Shown here: positions 19,381-29,415 of the stretch, in pieces
Layout: the number at the start of each line of letters is the position of its first letter
How positions within the stretch are numbered: position 1 is the stretch's first letter
Assembly (NCBI RefSeq): GCF_024339125.1
Contig: NZ_CP101417.1
Coordinates: 3,297,001 to 3,361,000, forward strand
Source: Xanthomonas hortorum
Lineage (GTDB): Bacteria; Pseudomonadota; Gammaproteobacteria; Xanthomonadales; Xanthomonadaceae
DNA length: 64,000 bases
Reading direction: 5' to 3'
Position numbers and translations under genes: made by a program
The notes under the pieces: generated by a model
The model's database searches: none
What the model was told of the DNA's origin: nothing
Seen by the model: only the letters and a program-made list of their open reading frames with translations

Positions 19381-19979
19381 GCGGCTTCCGGTGTTGAGAG
19401 GTGGACACGGTTGCGAGTGGCGTCGCACAGGCGGGTTTTCAAGCCGGCCAGTTGATCGGCAGGCAATTGCACGCGTAGCGCGGCGCCATTGGCGTCGAAA
19501 TGTTCATCCAGCTTGTCGGCATGGAACGCGCTGAGTGCGGCATGCACCAGGCCCAGGTCGTCGAACTGGCACTGCAGGTCGAGCAGCGACAACGCGATCA
19601 ATGGCTGTCGTGTCGCCAGCCGCAGGCATTCGGCCGCCGCGCCGCCGTAGGCACGTACCAGCCCACCGGCGCCCAGCTTGATGCCGCCGTACCAGCGTGT
19701 GACCACCACCACCACGCGATCAAAGCCCTGGCCATCGATGGCGGCCAGGATCGGCCGCCCGGCAGTGCCGCTGGGCTCGCCGTCGTCGCTGGAGCGGTAC
19801 TCCTGCCCAAACCGGTACGCCCAGCAGTTGTGGGTGGCATCTGCAACAGACACGCGCTGCACGATCTCCAGCGCATGCGCAGGAGCGTCCAATGCAGCAG
19901 CGTTGGCCAGAAAGCGACTGTGCTTGATGTCCAGGCTGTGGTGCGCGTCAGCGGCGAGGGTATCGAGCATCGTCGCCAT
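19377..19979 (-). CDS. YigZ/IMPACT family protein
   Basis: UPF0029/IMPACT-type two-domain protein of about 200 residues. The conserved core is visible: IKHSRFLANAAAL, THNCWAYRFG, SDDGEPSGTAGRPILAAI and VVVVVTRWYGGIKLGAGGLVRAYGGAA, with a C-terminal ferredoxin-like half. Members are linked to translation or nucleic-acid binding, but no firm biochemical role is established. The start at 19979 (MATMLDTLAADAHH) fits homologue length; starts upstream to 20063 would add an unsupported hydrophobic extension. Overlaps the ABC exporter gene by 4 bp. Confidence 0.87.
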   Translation of the reverse strand: MATMLDTLAADAHHSLDIKHSRFLANAAALDAPAHALEIVQRVSVADATHNCWAYRFGQEYRSSDDGEPSGTAGRPILAAIDGQGFDRVVVVVTRWYGGIKLGAGGLVRAYGGAAAECLRLATRQPLIALSLLDLQCQFDDLGLVHAALSAFHADKLDEHFDANGAALRVQLPADQLAGLKTRLCDATRNRVHLSTPEAA

Positions 19980-20110
19980 TCTATGCGAGCCGGTGATGCC
20001 TATCGCTGCGGCCAGTGTGACTACGGTTGCAAGCTGGCAGCTTGCGCGCACATGCGGTTGCACGGCGCACCTCGTGCAACCCGATCACATCGGTCAAGGA
20101 CAGCAGTCGA

Positions 20111-20704
20111 TTACACCAGTGTGGAGCGGCGCTTCTCGTCGATCCACTTGGATGCCTGCGCCGGCGTGTAGTGCTGCATCCACTCCAGCATCTGCGCCAG
20201 ATCGTTGCCGTACCACAGGTCGGTGCGCTGGTCCGGATGCAGGAAGCGCTCTTCCACCATGCGATCGATCATGCCGATCAGCGGTGCATAAAAACCTTCG
20301 ATATCCAGGAACGCGCAGGGCTTGTTGCCGATGCCCAGCTGGCGCCAGGTCAGCATCTCGAAGATCTCTTCCATGGTGCCGAAGCCCCCGGGCAGGGCGA
20401 CGAAGGCATCCGACAGCTCGAACATGCGCATCTTGCGCTCATGCATGGAGCCGACGATTTCCAGCGTGGTCAGGCCGCGATGGGCCACTTCCCAATCGGC
20501 CAGCTGCTGCGGAATCACCCCGGTCACTTCGCCACCGGCCGCCAGCACCGCATTTGCCACCGTGCCCATCAAGCCGACGTTGCCGCCGCCATAGACCAGG
20601 CGCAAGCCCTGCTCGGCGATGCGCTGACCCAGCGCGGTGGCACGCTCGGCGTAGGCGGGTTTGTTGCCGGCATTGGAACCGCAGTAGACGCAGATGGATT
20701 TCAT
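20111..20704 (-). CDS. LOG family protein (cytokinin riboside 5'-monophosphate phosphoribohydrolase-like)
   Basis: Rossmann-fold protein of 197 residues with both LOG signatures: GGGNVGLMG (39-47) and PGGFGTMEE (105-113). Family members cleave the ribose 5'-phosphate from nucleoside monophosphates; in plants and some plant-associated bacteria this gives active cytokinin, while other bacterial members act on AMP-like substrates. The sequence also has the Arg-Lys dyad region ERKMRM (89-94). The start at 20704 (MKSICVYCGSNAG) is the family start. A GGGATTGGG-type repeat lies directly upstream (about 20705-20735). Confidence 0.9.
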   Translation of the reverse strand: MKSICVYCGSNAGNKPAYAERATALGQRIAEQGLRLVYGGGNVGLMGTVANAVLAAGGEVTGVIPQQLADWEVAHRGLTTLEIVGSMHERKMRMFELSDAFVALPGGFGTMEEIFEMLTWRQLGIGNKPCAFLDIEGFYAPLIGMIDRMVEERFLHPDQRTDLWYGNDLAQMLEWMQHYTPAQASKWIDEKRRSTLV

Positions 20705-20818
20705 GGGATTCGGGAGTTGGGATTGGGGATTGGTTGAAGCGAGGGCGGCGTTGCGCTGATTGCACGTGGTGCTGTCGGCAGAGCCCGCGCTGATGTGTCT
20801 GAAGTTCTTGCCAGGCTT

Positions 20819-20850
20819 GAAAAACATAACGCCGGGTTTTCACCCGGCGC
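20819..20850 (-). terminator. Intrinsic terminator of the sucA-sucB-lpdA operon
   Basis: On the minus strand, CGCCGGGT - GAAA - ACCCGGCG (20830-20849), an 8-bp perfect stem with a GNRA loop, followed by TTATGTTTTT. It lies about 75 bp after the lpdA stop. Confidence 0.82.
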
Positions 20851-20924
20851 CATGTCATTGCCGGAAGGGGTCGGGACCGGGAGCCGCCGTCGCGAATCCC
20901 CAATCCCGAATCCACCAATCCCGA

Positions 20925-22361
20925 TCAGTTCGCCTTATGGATCGCGCGCTTGCTCACTGCCATTGCGGCATCGTGGATCGCTTCGGACAGCGTCGGATGC
21001 GCGTGGCAGATGCGGGCCAGATCGTCGGCCGAGCCGTTGAATTCCATCGTCAGCACACCTTCGTGCACCAGTTCGGACACGCCCACGCCGACCAGGTGCA
21101 TGCCCAGCACGCGGTCGGTTTCGGCATCGGCGATCACCTTGACGAAGCCGGCCGGCTCGCCCATGGCCACCGCACGGCCGATCGCCGCGAACGGGAAGCT
21201 GCCGGCCTTGTAGGCGACGCCTTCGGCCTTCAACTGTTGCTCGGTCTTGCCGACCCAGGCAATCTCCGGCTCGGTGTAGATGACCCACGGAATGGTGTCG
21301 AAGTTGACGTGACCAGGCAGGCCGGCGATCAGCTCGGCAACCGCAATGCCTTCTTCGAAGCCCTTGTGCGCCAGCATCGGGCCGCGCACGCAGTCGCCGA
21401 CCGCCCACACGCCATCGACGCCGGTGTGGCAATGCGCGTCCACTTCGATCTGGCCACGCTCGTTGAGCTTGACGCCGGTACCGTCGGCCAGCAGGTTCTT
21501 GGTTGCCGCCTTGCGGCCCACTGCCACCAGCAGCTTGTCCACGGTGAGGGTCTGTTCGCCAGCGGCGTCGGTGTAGCTGACCACCACCTGCTTGGCATCG
21601 CCGCTGCCGGTGATCTCGGTCTTGCTGACCTTGGCGCCGAGCTTGATGTCCAGGCCCTGCTTCTTGAATTCCTTCAGCGCGGTCTTGGCGACTTCTGCAT
21701 CGGCCAGCGCCAGGAAGTCCGGCAGCGCTTCGAGGATGGTGACCTCGGCGCCCAGACGCTTCCACACGCTGCCCAGTTCCAGGCCGATCACGCCGGCGCC
21801 GATCACGGCCATGCGCTTGGGCACGGCGGTGAAGTCCAGGCCGCCGACGTTGTCGACGATGGTGTCGCCTTCGAACTTGGCGAACGGCAGCTCGATCGAC
21901 TCCGAGCCCGGCGCCAGGATCACATTGGTGCCCTTGAGCTCGATCTCGCCGCCTTCGTGCTGGGCGACCTTGACGATGTTGCCCGGCAGCAACTGGCCGA
22001 AGCCGTAGTACGGGGTGATCTTGTTCGCCTTGAACAGCATCGCGATGCCGCCGGTGAACTGCTTCACGATCTTGTCCTTGCGGCCGATCATGGTGGGCAC
22101 GTCCATCTTGGCATCGTTGAAGCTGATGCCGTGGTCGCCGAACAGATGGCCCATGTTCCAGAACTGGCGCGAGGAATCCAGCAGCGCCTTGGACGGAATG
22201 CAGCCCACGCGCAGGCAGGTCCCGCCCAGGGCGGGCTTGCCGTCCTTGCCGAGTGCCGCGTCGATGCAGGCGACCTTCATGCCCAGCTGGGCCGCGCGGA
22301 TGGCGGCGTGATAACCGGCCGGACCGGCACCGATGACGACGATGTCGTAGTTTTCAGCCAT
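20925..22361 (-). CDS. lpdA: Dihydrolipoyl dehydrogenase (E3)
   Basis: Flavoprotein that reoxidises dihydrolipoyl groups of 2-oxo acid dehydrogenases with NAD+. It has the FAD fingerprint VVIGAGPAGYHAAIRAAQLG (8-27), the redox disulfide GGTCLRVGCIPSK with Cys49 and Cys54, the NAD fingerprint VIGAGVIGLELGSVWKRLG, the second FAD motif VWAVGDC and the catalytic His-Glu ending CHAHPTLSEAIHDAA. Length 478, normal. Downstream of sucA and sucB on the same strand, so it serves the 2-oxoglutarate dehydrogenase complex. The 189-bp gap to sucB holds a repeat element. Confidence 0.97.
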   Translation of the reverse strand: MAENYDIVVIGAGPAGYHAAIRAAQLGMKVACIDAALGKDGKPALGGTCLRVGCIPSKALLDSSRQFWNMGHLFGDHGISFNDAKMDVPTMIGRKDKIVKQFTGGIAMLFKANKITPYYGFGQLLPGNIVKVAQHEGGEIELKGTNVILAPGSESIELPFAKFEGDTIVDNVGGLDFTAVPKRMAVIGAGVIGLELGSVWKRLGAEVTILEALPDFLALADAEVAKTALKEFKKQGLDIKLGAKVSKTEITGSGDAKQVVVSYTDAAGEQTLTVDKLLVAVGRKAATKNLLADGTGVKLNERGQIEVDAHCHTGVDGVWAVGDCVRGPMLAHKGFEEGIAVAELIAGLPGHVNFDTIPWVIYTEPEIAWVGKTEQQLKAEGVAYKAGSFPFAAIGRAVAMGEPAGFVKVIADAETDRVLGMHLVGVGVSELVHEGVLTMEFNGSADDLARICHAHPTLSEAIHDAAMAVSKRAIHKAN

Positions 22362-22381
22362 TTCTAAAGTCCTTTGCCTTT

Positions 22382-22430
22382 CCCTTCTCCCGTCGGGAGA
22401 AGGTGGCGCGTAGCGCCGGATGAGGGTGCG
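22382..22430. repeat. Dispersed hairpin repeat (CCTTCTCCC family), copy 1
   Basis: CCTTCTCCC (22382-22390) - GTC - GGGAGAAGG (22394-22402), then TGGCGCGTAGCGCCGGATGA and GGG. A second copy with the same layout is at 52568-52613. A shorter hairpin of the same type (CCCCTCCC GATG GGAGAGGG) follows at about 22522-22542. These sit between sucB and lpdA and may modulate the message between the two genes. Confidence 0.65.
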
Positions 22431-22550
22431 GCGGAGCGGAGATGGCGCTGCCGACTGGTGCTGCTTGGGTTTGGGGCGGACACCGTGCGATGCAAGTGCG
22501 GCCGTCCCCTCAAACCAACCCCCCTCCCGATGGGAGAGGGGCTGCAAGGC

Positions 22551-23762
22551 TTACAGGCCGAACAACATCCGGCCCGGGTTTTCCAGCTGGTTCTTGATGT
22601 CCACCAGGAACTGCACCGAATCCTTGCCGTCGATGATGCGGTGGTCGTAGGACAGCGCCAGATACATCATCGGCGCGATCACGACCTGGCCGTTCTCGGC
22701 GATCGGACGTTCCTTGATCGCGTGCATGCCCAGGATGGCGCTCTGCGGCGGGTTGATGATCGGGGTGGACAGCAGCGAGCCGAAAGTGCCGCCGTTGGTG
22801 ATGGTGAAGGTACCGCCCTGCAGGTCGTCCAGGCCCAGCTTGCCGGCGCGCGCCTTGGCGGCGTAGTCGGCGATGCCCTGTTCGACTTCAGCGAACGACT
22901 GGCGCTCGACGTTACGCAACACCGGCGTGACCAGGCCCTTCTCGGTCGATACGGCGATCGAGATGTCGCTGTAGCCGTGATAGATGATGTCGTCGCCGTC
23001 GATCGAGGCATTGACCAGCGGGAAGCGCTGCAGCGCATTGGCGGCGGCCTTGACGAAGAAGCTCATGAAACCGAGCTTGATGCCGTGCGCCTTCTGGAAT
23101 TCGTCCTGCAGTTCCTTGCGCGCGGCCGACACCTTGGCGAGATTGACCTCGTTGAAGGTGGTCAGCATCGCGGTGGAGTTCTTGGACTCCATCAGGCGCT
23201 TGGCGATGGTCTTGCGCACGCGGGTCATCGCCACGCGCTCTTCCGGACGGGCGCCGGATGCCTTGCCCACGCCGCCGGCCTTGGCGAAGTTGACGATGTC
23301 TTCCTTGGTCACCGCGCCGCGACGGCCGGTGCCGTCGACCTGCGCCGGGTCCACGCCCTGGGTGATCGCAGCAAAACGCGCACCCGGGGGCAGGGCATCG
23401 GCAGACGACTTGGACGCAGCTGCAGGTGCAGCGGCGGCAGCTGCCGGAGCGGCGGCCGGCGCAGCAGCGGCAGGTGCCGGTGCCTCAGCCTTCTTCTCGT
23501 CGGCCGGTGCGGCCGCAGCCACCGCGCCTTCTTCGATGATCGCCAGGATCTGGTTGCTGGTGACCGTGCTGCCGGCTTCGAACTTGATTTCCTTCAGCAC
23601 GCCGTCGACGGGCGAAGGAACTTCCAACACGACCTTGTCGGTTTCCAGGTCGACCAGATTCTCGTCGCGCTTGACCGCTTCGCCGGCCTTCTTGTGCCAG
23701 CTGGCGATGGTGGCGTCGGAAACGGATTCGGGCAGTACCGGAACTTTGACTTCGGTGGCCAT
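22551..23762 (-). CDS. sucB: Dihydrolipoyllysine succinyltransferase (E2 of 2-oxoglutarate dehydrogenase)
   Basis: Transfers the succinyl group from lipoate to CoA in the TCA cycle. One lipoyl domain (1-75) with the lipoylated Lys43 in [11 protein letters not shown], an Ala/Pro-rich hinge (about 80-125), a peripheral E3-binding domain ([31 protein letters not shown]) and the catalytic domain ending with [17 protein letters not shown] (catalytic His and Asp). Length 403, normal. Located 42 bp after sucA. Confidence 0.97.
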   Translation of the reverse strand: MATEVKVPVLPESVSDATIASWHKKAGEAVKRDENLVDLETDKVVLEVPSPVDGVLKEIKFEAGSTVTSNQILAIIEEGAVAAAAPADEKKAEAPAPAAAAPAAAPAAAAAAPAAASKSSADALPPGARFAAITQGVDPAQVDGTGRRGAVTKEDIVNFAKAGGVGKASGARPEERVAMTRVRKTIAKRLMESKNSTAMLTTFNEVNLAKVSAARKELQDEFQKAHGIKLGFMSFFVKAAANALQRFPLVNASIDGDDIIYHGYSDISIAVSTEKGLVTPVLRNVERQSFAEVEQGIADYAAKARAGKLGLDDLQGGTFTITNGGTFGSLLSTPIINPPQSAILGMHAIKERPIAENGQVVIAPMMYLALSYDHRIIDGKDSVQFLVDIKNQLENPGRMLFGL

Positions 23763-23804
23763 TCGGGGAGCGTCCTAGTGTGTGCGTTCTTTGGGGAAGA
23801 GGAG

Positions 23805-26633
23805 TTATTCAGCGACTTGGTCGTTGAACGGATTGAGGAGCGCATCGGCGACCAGCTTCTGCTGTTCGACGATGTGGTCGGCCATGTGGCCGGCGGCAGG
23901 CGAGGGCGAGCGGGCACGGCCGGCGTAATGCAGGCTCTGGGCGCCGGTCAGGCAGAAGTTCAGATGGTGGCGAATCTGGTACCACGCACCCTGGTTCTGC
24001 GGTTCTTCCTGACACCACACCACATCGGTGGCGTTGGCATAGGCCTTGAGCTCGGCCGCCAGCTGCGCACGCGGGAACGGATACAGCTGCTCCACGCGCA
24101 GGATGGCGACGTCGTCCTGGCCACGCTTGGTCTGGTCTTCGAGCAGGTCGTAATAGACCTTGCCCGAGCACAGCACCACGCGCTTGACCTTGCCGGCATC
24201 GGCCTTGGCATCGGGGATCAGATGCTGGAATTCGCCCTCGGCCAGTTCTTCCAGGCTCGACACCGCCAGCTTGTGGCGCAGCAGCGACTTGGGCGTCATC
24301 ACCACCAGCGGCTTGCGGGTGGTCATGCGCATCTGGCGGCGGATCATGTGGAAGCACTGCGCCGGGGTGGTTGGCACGCAGACCAGCATGTTTTCCAGTG
24401 CGCACAGCTGCAGGAAACGTTCCAGACGCGCGGAGCTGTGCTCCGGGCCCTGGCCTTCGTAGCCGTGCGGCAGGAACAGCGACAGGCCCGCGATACGGCC
24501 CCACTTGGCTTCGCCGGCGGCGATGAACTGGTCGATCACCACCTGCGCGCCGTTGGCGAAGTCGCCGAACTGCGCTTCCCACACGCACAGCGCGTTCGGG
24601 TCGGTGGTGGAGTAGCCGTATTCGAAACCCATCACCGCTTCTTCGCTGAGCAGCGAGTCGATCACGGTGGCGTCTTCGGGGTTCTCGACCAACTGGCGCA
24701 GCGGCATGTAATAGCTGTCGCTCTTCTGGTCATGCAGGATCGCGTGACGGTGGAAGAACGTGCCACGACCAGCATCCTGGCCGACCAGGCGCAGCTTGTG
24801 GCCTTCGGCCAGCAGCGTTGCGTAGGCCAGGTTTTCGGCAAAGCCCCAGTCGCCGGCCTGCTGGCCGGCGGCCATCTTGACGCGATCGTCGTAGATCTTG
24901 GCCACACGTGCGTGCAGCTCCACGCCTTCCGGAATGGTGGTGATCAGCTTGGCCAAGCGGTCCAGCTGCTCGCGCTTGACACGGGTGTCGACCGGATCGG
25001 CAGCAGTGCCGACCAGATACTTCGACCAGTCGATGGCGAATTCGTCCGGCTTGCGCGTGGCCAGTTCGGTGGTGTATTCGCCCGAATCGAGCTTGTTGCG
25101 GTAGCCGTCGACCAGCGCCTTGGCCTCGTCGGCGCTCAGCACGCCATCGCTTTCCAGCTTGTTGGCGTACAGCTCGCGGGTGGTCTTGTGCTTGCGGATG
25201 GTCTGGTACATCACCGGCTGGGTCGCTGCCGGTTCGTCGGCCTCGTTATGGCCCCAACGGCGGTAGCAGACCAGGTCGATGACCACGTCCTTCTTGAACT
25301 GCTGGCGGAATTCATAGGCCAGCTTGGACACGAACATCACCGCGTCCGGGTCGTCGCCGTTCACATGGAAGACCGGCGCGCCGATCATCTTGGCCACGTC
25401 GGTGCAGTACAGCGTGGAACGGGCGTCGTCGCGGGCGCTGGTGGTGAAGCCGATCTGGTTGTTGATGACGATGTGCACGGTGCCGCCAACGGCGAAACCG
25501 CGCGCCTGCGACATCTGGAACAGCTCCATCACCACGCCCTGGCCGGCAAATGCGGCATCGCCGTGGATCAGGATCGGCAGCACGGTCTTGCGCTCGGCAT
25601 CGCCGAAGCGTTCCTGACGCGAACGCACGCTGCCGACCACGACCGGGTCGACGATTTCCAGATGCGAGGGGTTGAACGCCAGCGCCAGATGCACCTGCTT
25701 GTCGGTGCCAACGGCGATGTCGGCCGAGAAGCCCATGTGGTACTTGACGTCGCCGGTGTGCGCGCGGTCGTCGTGGGCGTGCTCGAACTTGCCTTCGAAC
25801 TCGTCGAACAGCTTGCGCGGGTTCTTGCCCAGCGTATTGACCAGTACGTTGAGGCGGCCGCGGTGGGCCATGCCGATCACGATGTCCTTGACCTGATCGT
25901 TGCCGGACTGGCGAATGATCTCGTCCATCATCGGGATCAGCGCATCGCCGCCTTCCAGCGAGAAGCGCTTCTGACCGACGTACTTGGTGTGCAGGTAGCG
26001 CTCCAGACCTTCGGCGGCGGTGAGCCGCTCCAGCGTGCGCTTGCGGCTGGCCGCGTCGCCGGCAATCTTGCCGCCGGCATCTTCCAGGCGCTTGTAGATC
26101 CACTGGCGCTGGTCGAATTCCTGGATGTGCATGAACTCCGCGCCGATGGTGCTGGCGTAGGTCGCCTTCAGGCGGGCCAGCAGGTCCTTCAGCTTCATCC
26201 GCGGCTGACCACCGACACCGCCGGTGCTGAACTCGCTGTCCATATCGGCCTGCGAGAGGCTATGGAACGGCAGGTCCAGATCGGGCGGGTTGACTGGTGG
26301 GGTGAGGCCGAGCGGGTCGAGCTGCGCGCCGAGGTGACCACGCGCACGGTAGGCAGTGATCAGGCGGCCGACGTTGCGCTCGCGCTCGTCACTGGTACCC
26401 GCGCCGGTTCCGGCATTGGCTGCCTGCTTGGAGGCAGTGAGGATGTGGGCGATGGCGGCCGAGTGCGGCACATCCCCGGCATCGCGACCTTTGAAGTCGT
26501 CGAAATAGCTCTTCCACTTCGGATCGACACTGTCCGGGGCGACGAGGTACTGCTCGTACAGATCCTCGATGTAGGCGGCGTTGCCGCCGGCGAGCTGCGA
26601 TGACTGTGCGAACTGCTTTAGGAGATTATCCAC
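23805..26633 (-). CDS. sucA: 2-oxoglutarate dehydrogenase E1 component
   Basis: Thiamine-diphosphate enzyme that decarboxylates 2-oxoglutarate and passes succinyl to SucB. The N-terminal segment LAGGNAAYIEDLYEQYLVAP is the SucB/E3-binding tail of the family. Key stretches are SIGAEFMHIQEFDQRQWIYK (read in pieces), the Mg/ThDP site GDAAFAGQGVVMELFQMSQ, VHIVINNQIGFTT and, in the C-terminal half, FLPHGYEGQGPEHSSARLER. Length 942, normal. First gene of sucA-sucB-lpdA. The 181-bp gap upstream contains an AT-rich stretch (about 26705-26725), the probable promoter region. Confidence 0.97.
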   Translation of the reverse strand: MDNLLKQFAQSSQLAGGNAAYIEDLYEQYLVAPDSVDPKWKSYFDDFKGRDAGDVPHSAAIAHILTASKQAANAGTGAGTSDERERNVGRLITAYRARGHLGAQLDPLGLTPPVNPPDLDLPFHSLSQADMDSEFSTGGVGGQPRMKLKDLLARLKATYASTIGAEFMHIQEFDQRQWIYKRLEDAGGKIAGDAASRKRTLERLTAAEGLERYLHTKYVGQKRFSLEGGDALIPMMDEIIRQSGNDQVKDIVIGMAHRGRLNVLVNTLGKNPRKLFDEFEGKFEHAHDDRAHTGDVKYHMGFSADIAVGTDKQVHLALAFNPSHLEIVDPVVVGSVRSRQERFGDAERKTVLPILIHGDAAFAGQGVVMELFQMSQARGFAVGGTVHIVINNQIGFTTSARDDARSTLYCTDVAKMIGAPVFHVNGDDPDAVMFVSKLAYEFRQQFKKDVVIDLVCYRRWGHNEADEPAATQPVMYQTIRKHKTTRELYANKLESDGVLSADEAKALVDGYRNKLDSGEYTTELATRKPDEFAIDWSKYLVGTAADPVDTRVKREQLDRLAKLITTIPEGVELHARVAKIYDDRVKMAAGQQAGDWGFAENLAYATLLAEGHKLRLVGQDAGRGTFFHRHAILHDQKSDSYYMPLRQLVENPEDATVIDSLLSEEAVMGFEYGYSTTDPNALCVWEAQFGDFANGAQVVIDQFIAAGEAKWGRIAGLSLFLPHGYEGQGPEHSSARLERFLQLCALENMLVCVPTTPAQCFHMIRRQMRMTTRKPLVVMTPKSLLRHKLAVSSLEELAEGEFQHLIPDAKADAGKVKRVVLCSGKVYYDLLEDQTKRGQDDVAILRVEQLYPFPRAQLAAELKAYANATDVVWCQEEPQNQGAWYQIRHHLNFCLTGAQSLHYAGRARSPSPAAGHMADHIVEQQKLVADALLNPFNDQVAE

Positions 26634-26814
26634 GATGGTAAGTCGGGTCTGCTGTGAGGGGAGATTGTGCGGAAGCGGCAGGGCAAGATGCCCTATCGGT
26701 CGGTATCAAATCTCGAAAAATTATACCCCCTTGCGCTAATGACAGGGCGTCTGCGAGCTGACCGGACGGGTAGGTCGACCGGCCTCGCACCTACGTGCGA
26801 AGGGCGCTGCGGCG

Positions 26815-27747
26815 TCAGATGCCGAGCGCCCGCGGTTCGCTCCAAAGCGCGCTGCGCTCCCATATCTGCGCGAATTCGCGCTCCAGCTGACGACTGCGCG
26901 CGGCGCCCGACAGCCAGGTTTCGCCGTCGTCGAAGCGGTGGCCTGTTGGACGAAAGTAGTAGGCGTCATCGCCCACCACATAGGCCGACGCGTAGCTGCC
27001 ATCGACCGGATCGCTGACCGCGCGGAAGCGAAACACGCTGGGCAGACGTTGGGCCAGGCGCAGCATTGCGCTGCCACTGGCGTTGGCGCTTGCGGTGTCC
27101 TGCACCAGCACGTGCACGCGTTTGTCATGCCGGGCGGTGGCGAAGCGACGCAGCGCATCGAGTGCCGCAGCGTTGTCGAACAGGGGCGGATCCAGTGCGC
27201 GCGTATAGATCAGTACTTGACGGCGCGCCGTACACAGCAGGCCGGTGGTGGCGGCAAGGGCTGCGCTCAGATTCTCGACTGCCATCGGGCCGTCGAGGCG
27301 GCGGTGCAGGGCAGTGCCTGCTGCGCCCTCCGTATCGAAGGCGCGGTCAGGACGAAATTCGGGGGAGGCTTCGGGCAGAAAACCGAGGCGTGCGAACACC
27401 GCTTCGGCATGTGTGTTGACGCGTGCGCTCAGGCTGGGCCAGCCGCGTTGGCGGGCGGTGTCCACTGCGGCGGCGAGCAATTGGTCGGCAATGCCACGGC
27501 GGCGCCAGTCGGGGAGCACGCCGAGCCGGTCGATGCGTCGGTCGGGTGTGAGCCGCACCGCGGCGATCAGCTGGCCGTCGTCAGTGCGCATGGCCAATTG
27601 CAGGCTGAGGGGATCCAGTGCGTCCCATTCGGCATCGCTGGTGGTGCTAGCGGTGCCGGTGGTGCACGCCAGGCGCAGCGCACGCAGGGCCGCGGCGTCG
27701 AGCGCCGGATCCAGCGAGACGGTCTGCGGCCTGGCGTGGTGGTTCAT
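26815..27747 (-). CDS. GNAT-family acetyltransferase fused to a C-terminal phospholipase-D-like (DUF7931-type) domain
   Basis: Residues 20-150 are a GNAT domain: AAVRLTPDRRIDRLGVLPDWRRRGIAD contains the acetyl-CoA turn RRRGIAD (about 81-87), and the late VNTHAEAVFARLGFLP strand is typical. Residues 155-310 form a second domain, ALAATTGLLCTARRQVLIYT onward, that resembles the PLD-like domain found behind GNAT in Xanthomonadales proteins; I do not see an intact HxKxxxxD motif, so phosphodiesterase activity is doubtful. The substrate is unknown. It overlaps the upstream cupin hydroxylase gene by 4 bp, which suggests a joint role in protein or ribosome modification. Confidence 0.75.
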   Translation of the reverse strand: MNHHARPQTVSLDPALDAAALRALRLACTTGTASTTSDAEWDALDPLSLQLAMRTDDGQLIAAVRLTPDRRIDRLGVLPDWRRRGIADQLLAAAVDTARQRGWPSLSARVNTHAEAVFARLGFLPEASPEFRPDRAFDTEGAAGTALHRRLDGPMAVENLSAALAATTGLLCTARRQVLIYTRALDPPLFDNAAALDALRRFATARHDKRVHVLVQDTASANASGSAMLRLAQRLPSVFRFRAVSDPVDGSYASAYVVGDDAYYFRPTGHRFDDGETWLSGAARSRQLEREFAQIWERSALWSEPRALGI

Positions 27748-29243
27748 GCGCGCTTGGGCGACGCGTCGGTGTCGCCAGCGTCCGATGCCTCAGCGTCGTC
27801 GCTATCGTCGTTCTGATCGGCGTCTTCGCCTTGCCCGGCGTCACCGGCTTCGGCCGGGCCGTCCGCGGCGTCTGCGACCTGCTCGACGTCGGCTTCGGCG
27901 TCGATCTCCTCGTCCGCATCCTGCGTGTCGGGTTCGGCATCGTCGTGGTCGGCCGACAGGCTCAGTGCGTGCGCCTGGTCGTCGTCGATGTCCTCGAAGT
28001 CGTCGTCGTTCTCCTCGTGGGCGCGCTGGTAATGGCCCTGCGCCAGCAGCTCCAGCACCACCTCGCGGCCGCGGACTGACAACTGCGCATACAGCGCGCC
28101 GTCGATTTCTTCGGCGGCAGCCAGGCGCGCGGCGTCCTTGGCCGACAATGCAAATTCCAGCCCGCTGCAGAACAGCGTGGCGCCACGCTTGGCACGCCGC
28201 CAGGCCAGTCGCGACCATGGATGGCGATGCAGCAGCACGCCTTCTTCCAGAGCCTGCTCGACCGCCTCGCGTGGGATGGGTTCTGGCGCCGGCACCACGT
28301 CGCCGGAGGCGCGGTAGGTGGTCATGAAGCGGCCGAACCAGTCGCCCAGGCGATCCGGGTCGTTCATGCGCAGCGCGTTGAGTGCTTCGACCACGCGGTT
28401 CATTGCGGTGACGTCGATCTCGTACGGATCGGCGGGCACTTTGAGGTCTTCGTCGTGATAGCGCACGGCCTCGTCGGCGTCGGCGATCAAGGTGTCCAGA
28501 TAGTCGCCGATCAGCTCGGCCGAGGACGGCGCGCGGGTGCCGATGGAGAAGGTCAGGCAGGCGTCTTCAGCCACGCCGTGGTGCGGCACCAGCGGCGGCA
28601 GGTACAGCATGTCGCCCGGGCCCAGCACCCAGTTGTGGGTGGGCTTGAAGGCGCTGAGCAGCTTGAGCTCGACATCGTCGCGGAATGCCAGCGGCGCGGC
28701 CTTGCGGCCCTGTTGCGCACGCGCGTCGATCTGCCAGCGGCGGTGGCCCTGGCCCTGCAGCAGGAATACGTCGTAATGGTCGACATGCGCGCCGACCGAG
28801 CCACCGGTGGCGGCGAAGCTGATCATGATGTCGTCGATCCGCCAGCGCGGCAGGAAGCGGAACTGCTCCAGCAAGGCGCGCACATCGGCGTCCCACTTGT
28901 CCACGTCCTGCACCAGCAAGGTCCAGTCGTGGTCGGGCAGGCCGGGGAAGTCGGTTTCCTGGAACGGGCCGGTGCGCACATTCCAGTCGTCGGTGGCGCG
29001 GTCGTGGCTGATCAGTCGCGCCAGCACGCCGTCTTCGCAGGCCAGGCCGGCCAGATCTTCGGGCTGCAGCGGCGACTGGAAGTCCGGGAACGCGTTACGG
29101 ATCAACAGCGGGTGCTTGTGCCAGTAGTTGCGCAGGAAGCGCTCGACCGGCATGCCCAGCGGCTGGTCGCGGGTGGCATGGATCTCGAAAGGCAGCGGCG
29201 CGCCCTTTCTGGCGACGGTCTTTTTTGCGGCGGTCTTTTTCAT
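27744..29243 (-). CDS. JmjC/cupin oxygenase of the ribosomal protein uL16 hydroxylase (YcfD/RoxA) family with acidic tail
   Basis: 2-oxoglutarate/Fe(II) oxygenase; the E. coli member hydroxylates an arginine of ribosomal protein uL16. The iron ligands are HVD (153-155) in [20 protein letters not shown] and a later His in [16 protein letters not shown] winged-helix-like C-terminal domain follows (to about 410). The protein is 499 residues, about 120 longer than E. coli YcfD: the N-terminus is Lys-rich, and the last 90 residues are almost purely acidic (Asp, Glu, Ala). Such a tail could interact with basic ribosomal protein or RNA-binding surfaces, which is inference. The target is inferred from family membership only. 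Confidence 0.82.
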   Translation of the reverse strand: MKKTAAKKTVARKGAPLPFEIHATRDQPLGMPVERFLRNYWHKHPLLIRNAFPDFQSPLQPEDLAGLACEDGVLARLISHDRATDDWNVRTGPFQETDFPGLPDHDWTLLVQDVDKWDADVRALLEQFRFLPRWRIDDIMISFAATGGSVGAHVDHYDVFLLQGQGHRRWQIDARAQQGRKAAPLAFRDDVELKLLSAFKPTHNWVLGPGDMLYLPPLVPHHGVAEDACLTFSIGTRAPSSAELIGDYLDTLIADADEAVRYHDEDLKVPADPYEIDVTAMNRVVEALNALRMNDPDRLGDWFGRFMTTYRASGDVVPAPEPIPREAVEQALEEGVLLHRHPWSRLAWRRAKRGATLFCSGLEFALSAKDAARLAAAEEIDGALYAQLSVRGREVVLELLAQGHYQRAHEENDDDFEDIDDDQAHALSLSADHDDAEPDTQDADEEIDAEADVEQVADAADGPAEAGDAGQGEDADQNDDSDDAEASDAGDTDASPKRA

Positions 29244-29415
29244 GGTGTGACGGGTCCGACTGGGAAAAGCCGGCGCTGTGCGGCCGGCGAAGTGGCCTAT
29301 TGTCGCCCAGCCCGCTGCGCGATGCCTTGCTGGCGTGTTGCACTAAGGTTTCAGTGCAGTCACGGCCACGCGAGGCATCGCCGGAACGTGCTGGTTGCTG
29401 GCGGGTATCAGCGGT

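Noticed and set aside
22374..26603. A 1409-codon open frame on the plus strand opposite sucB and sucA
   Set aside because: It is antisense to two clear enzyme genes, has the His/Asp/Arg/Val-rich composition of the complementary frame of high-GC genes and shows no domain.
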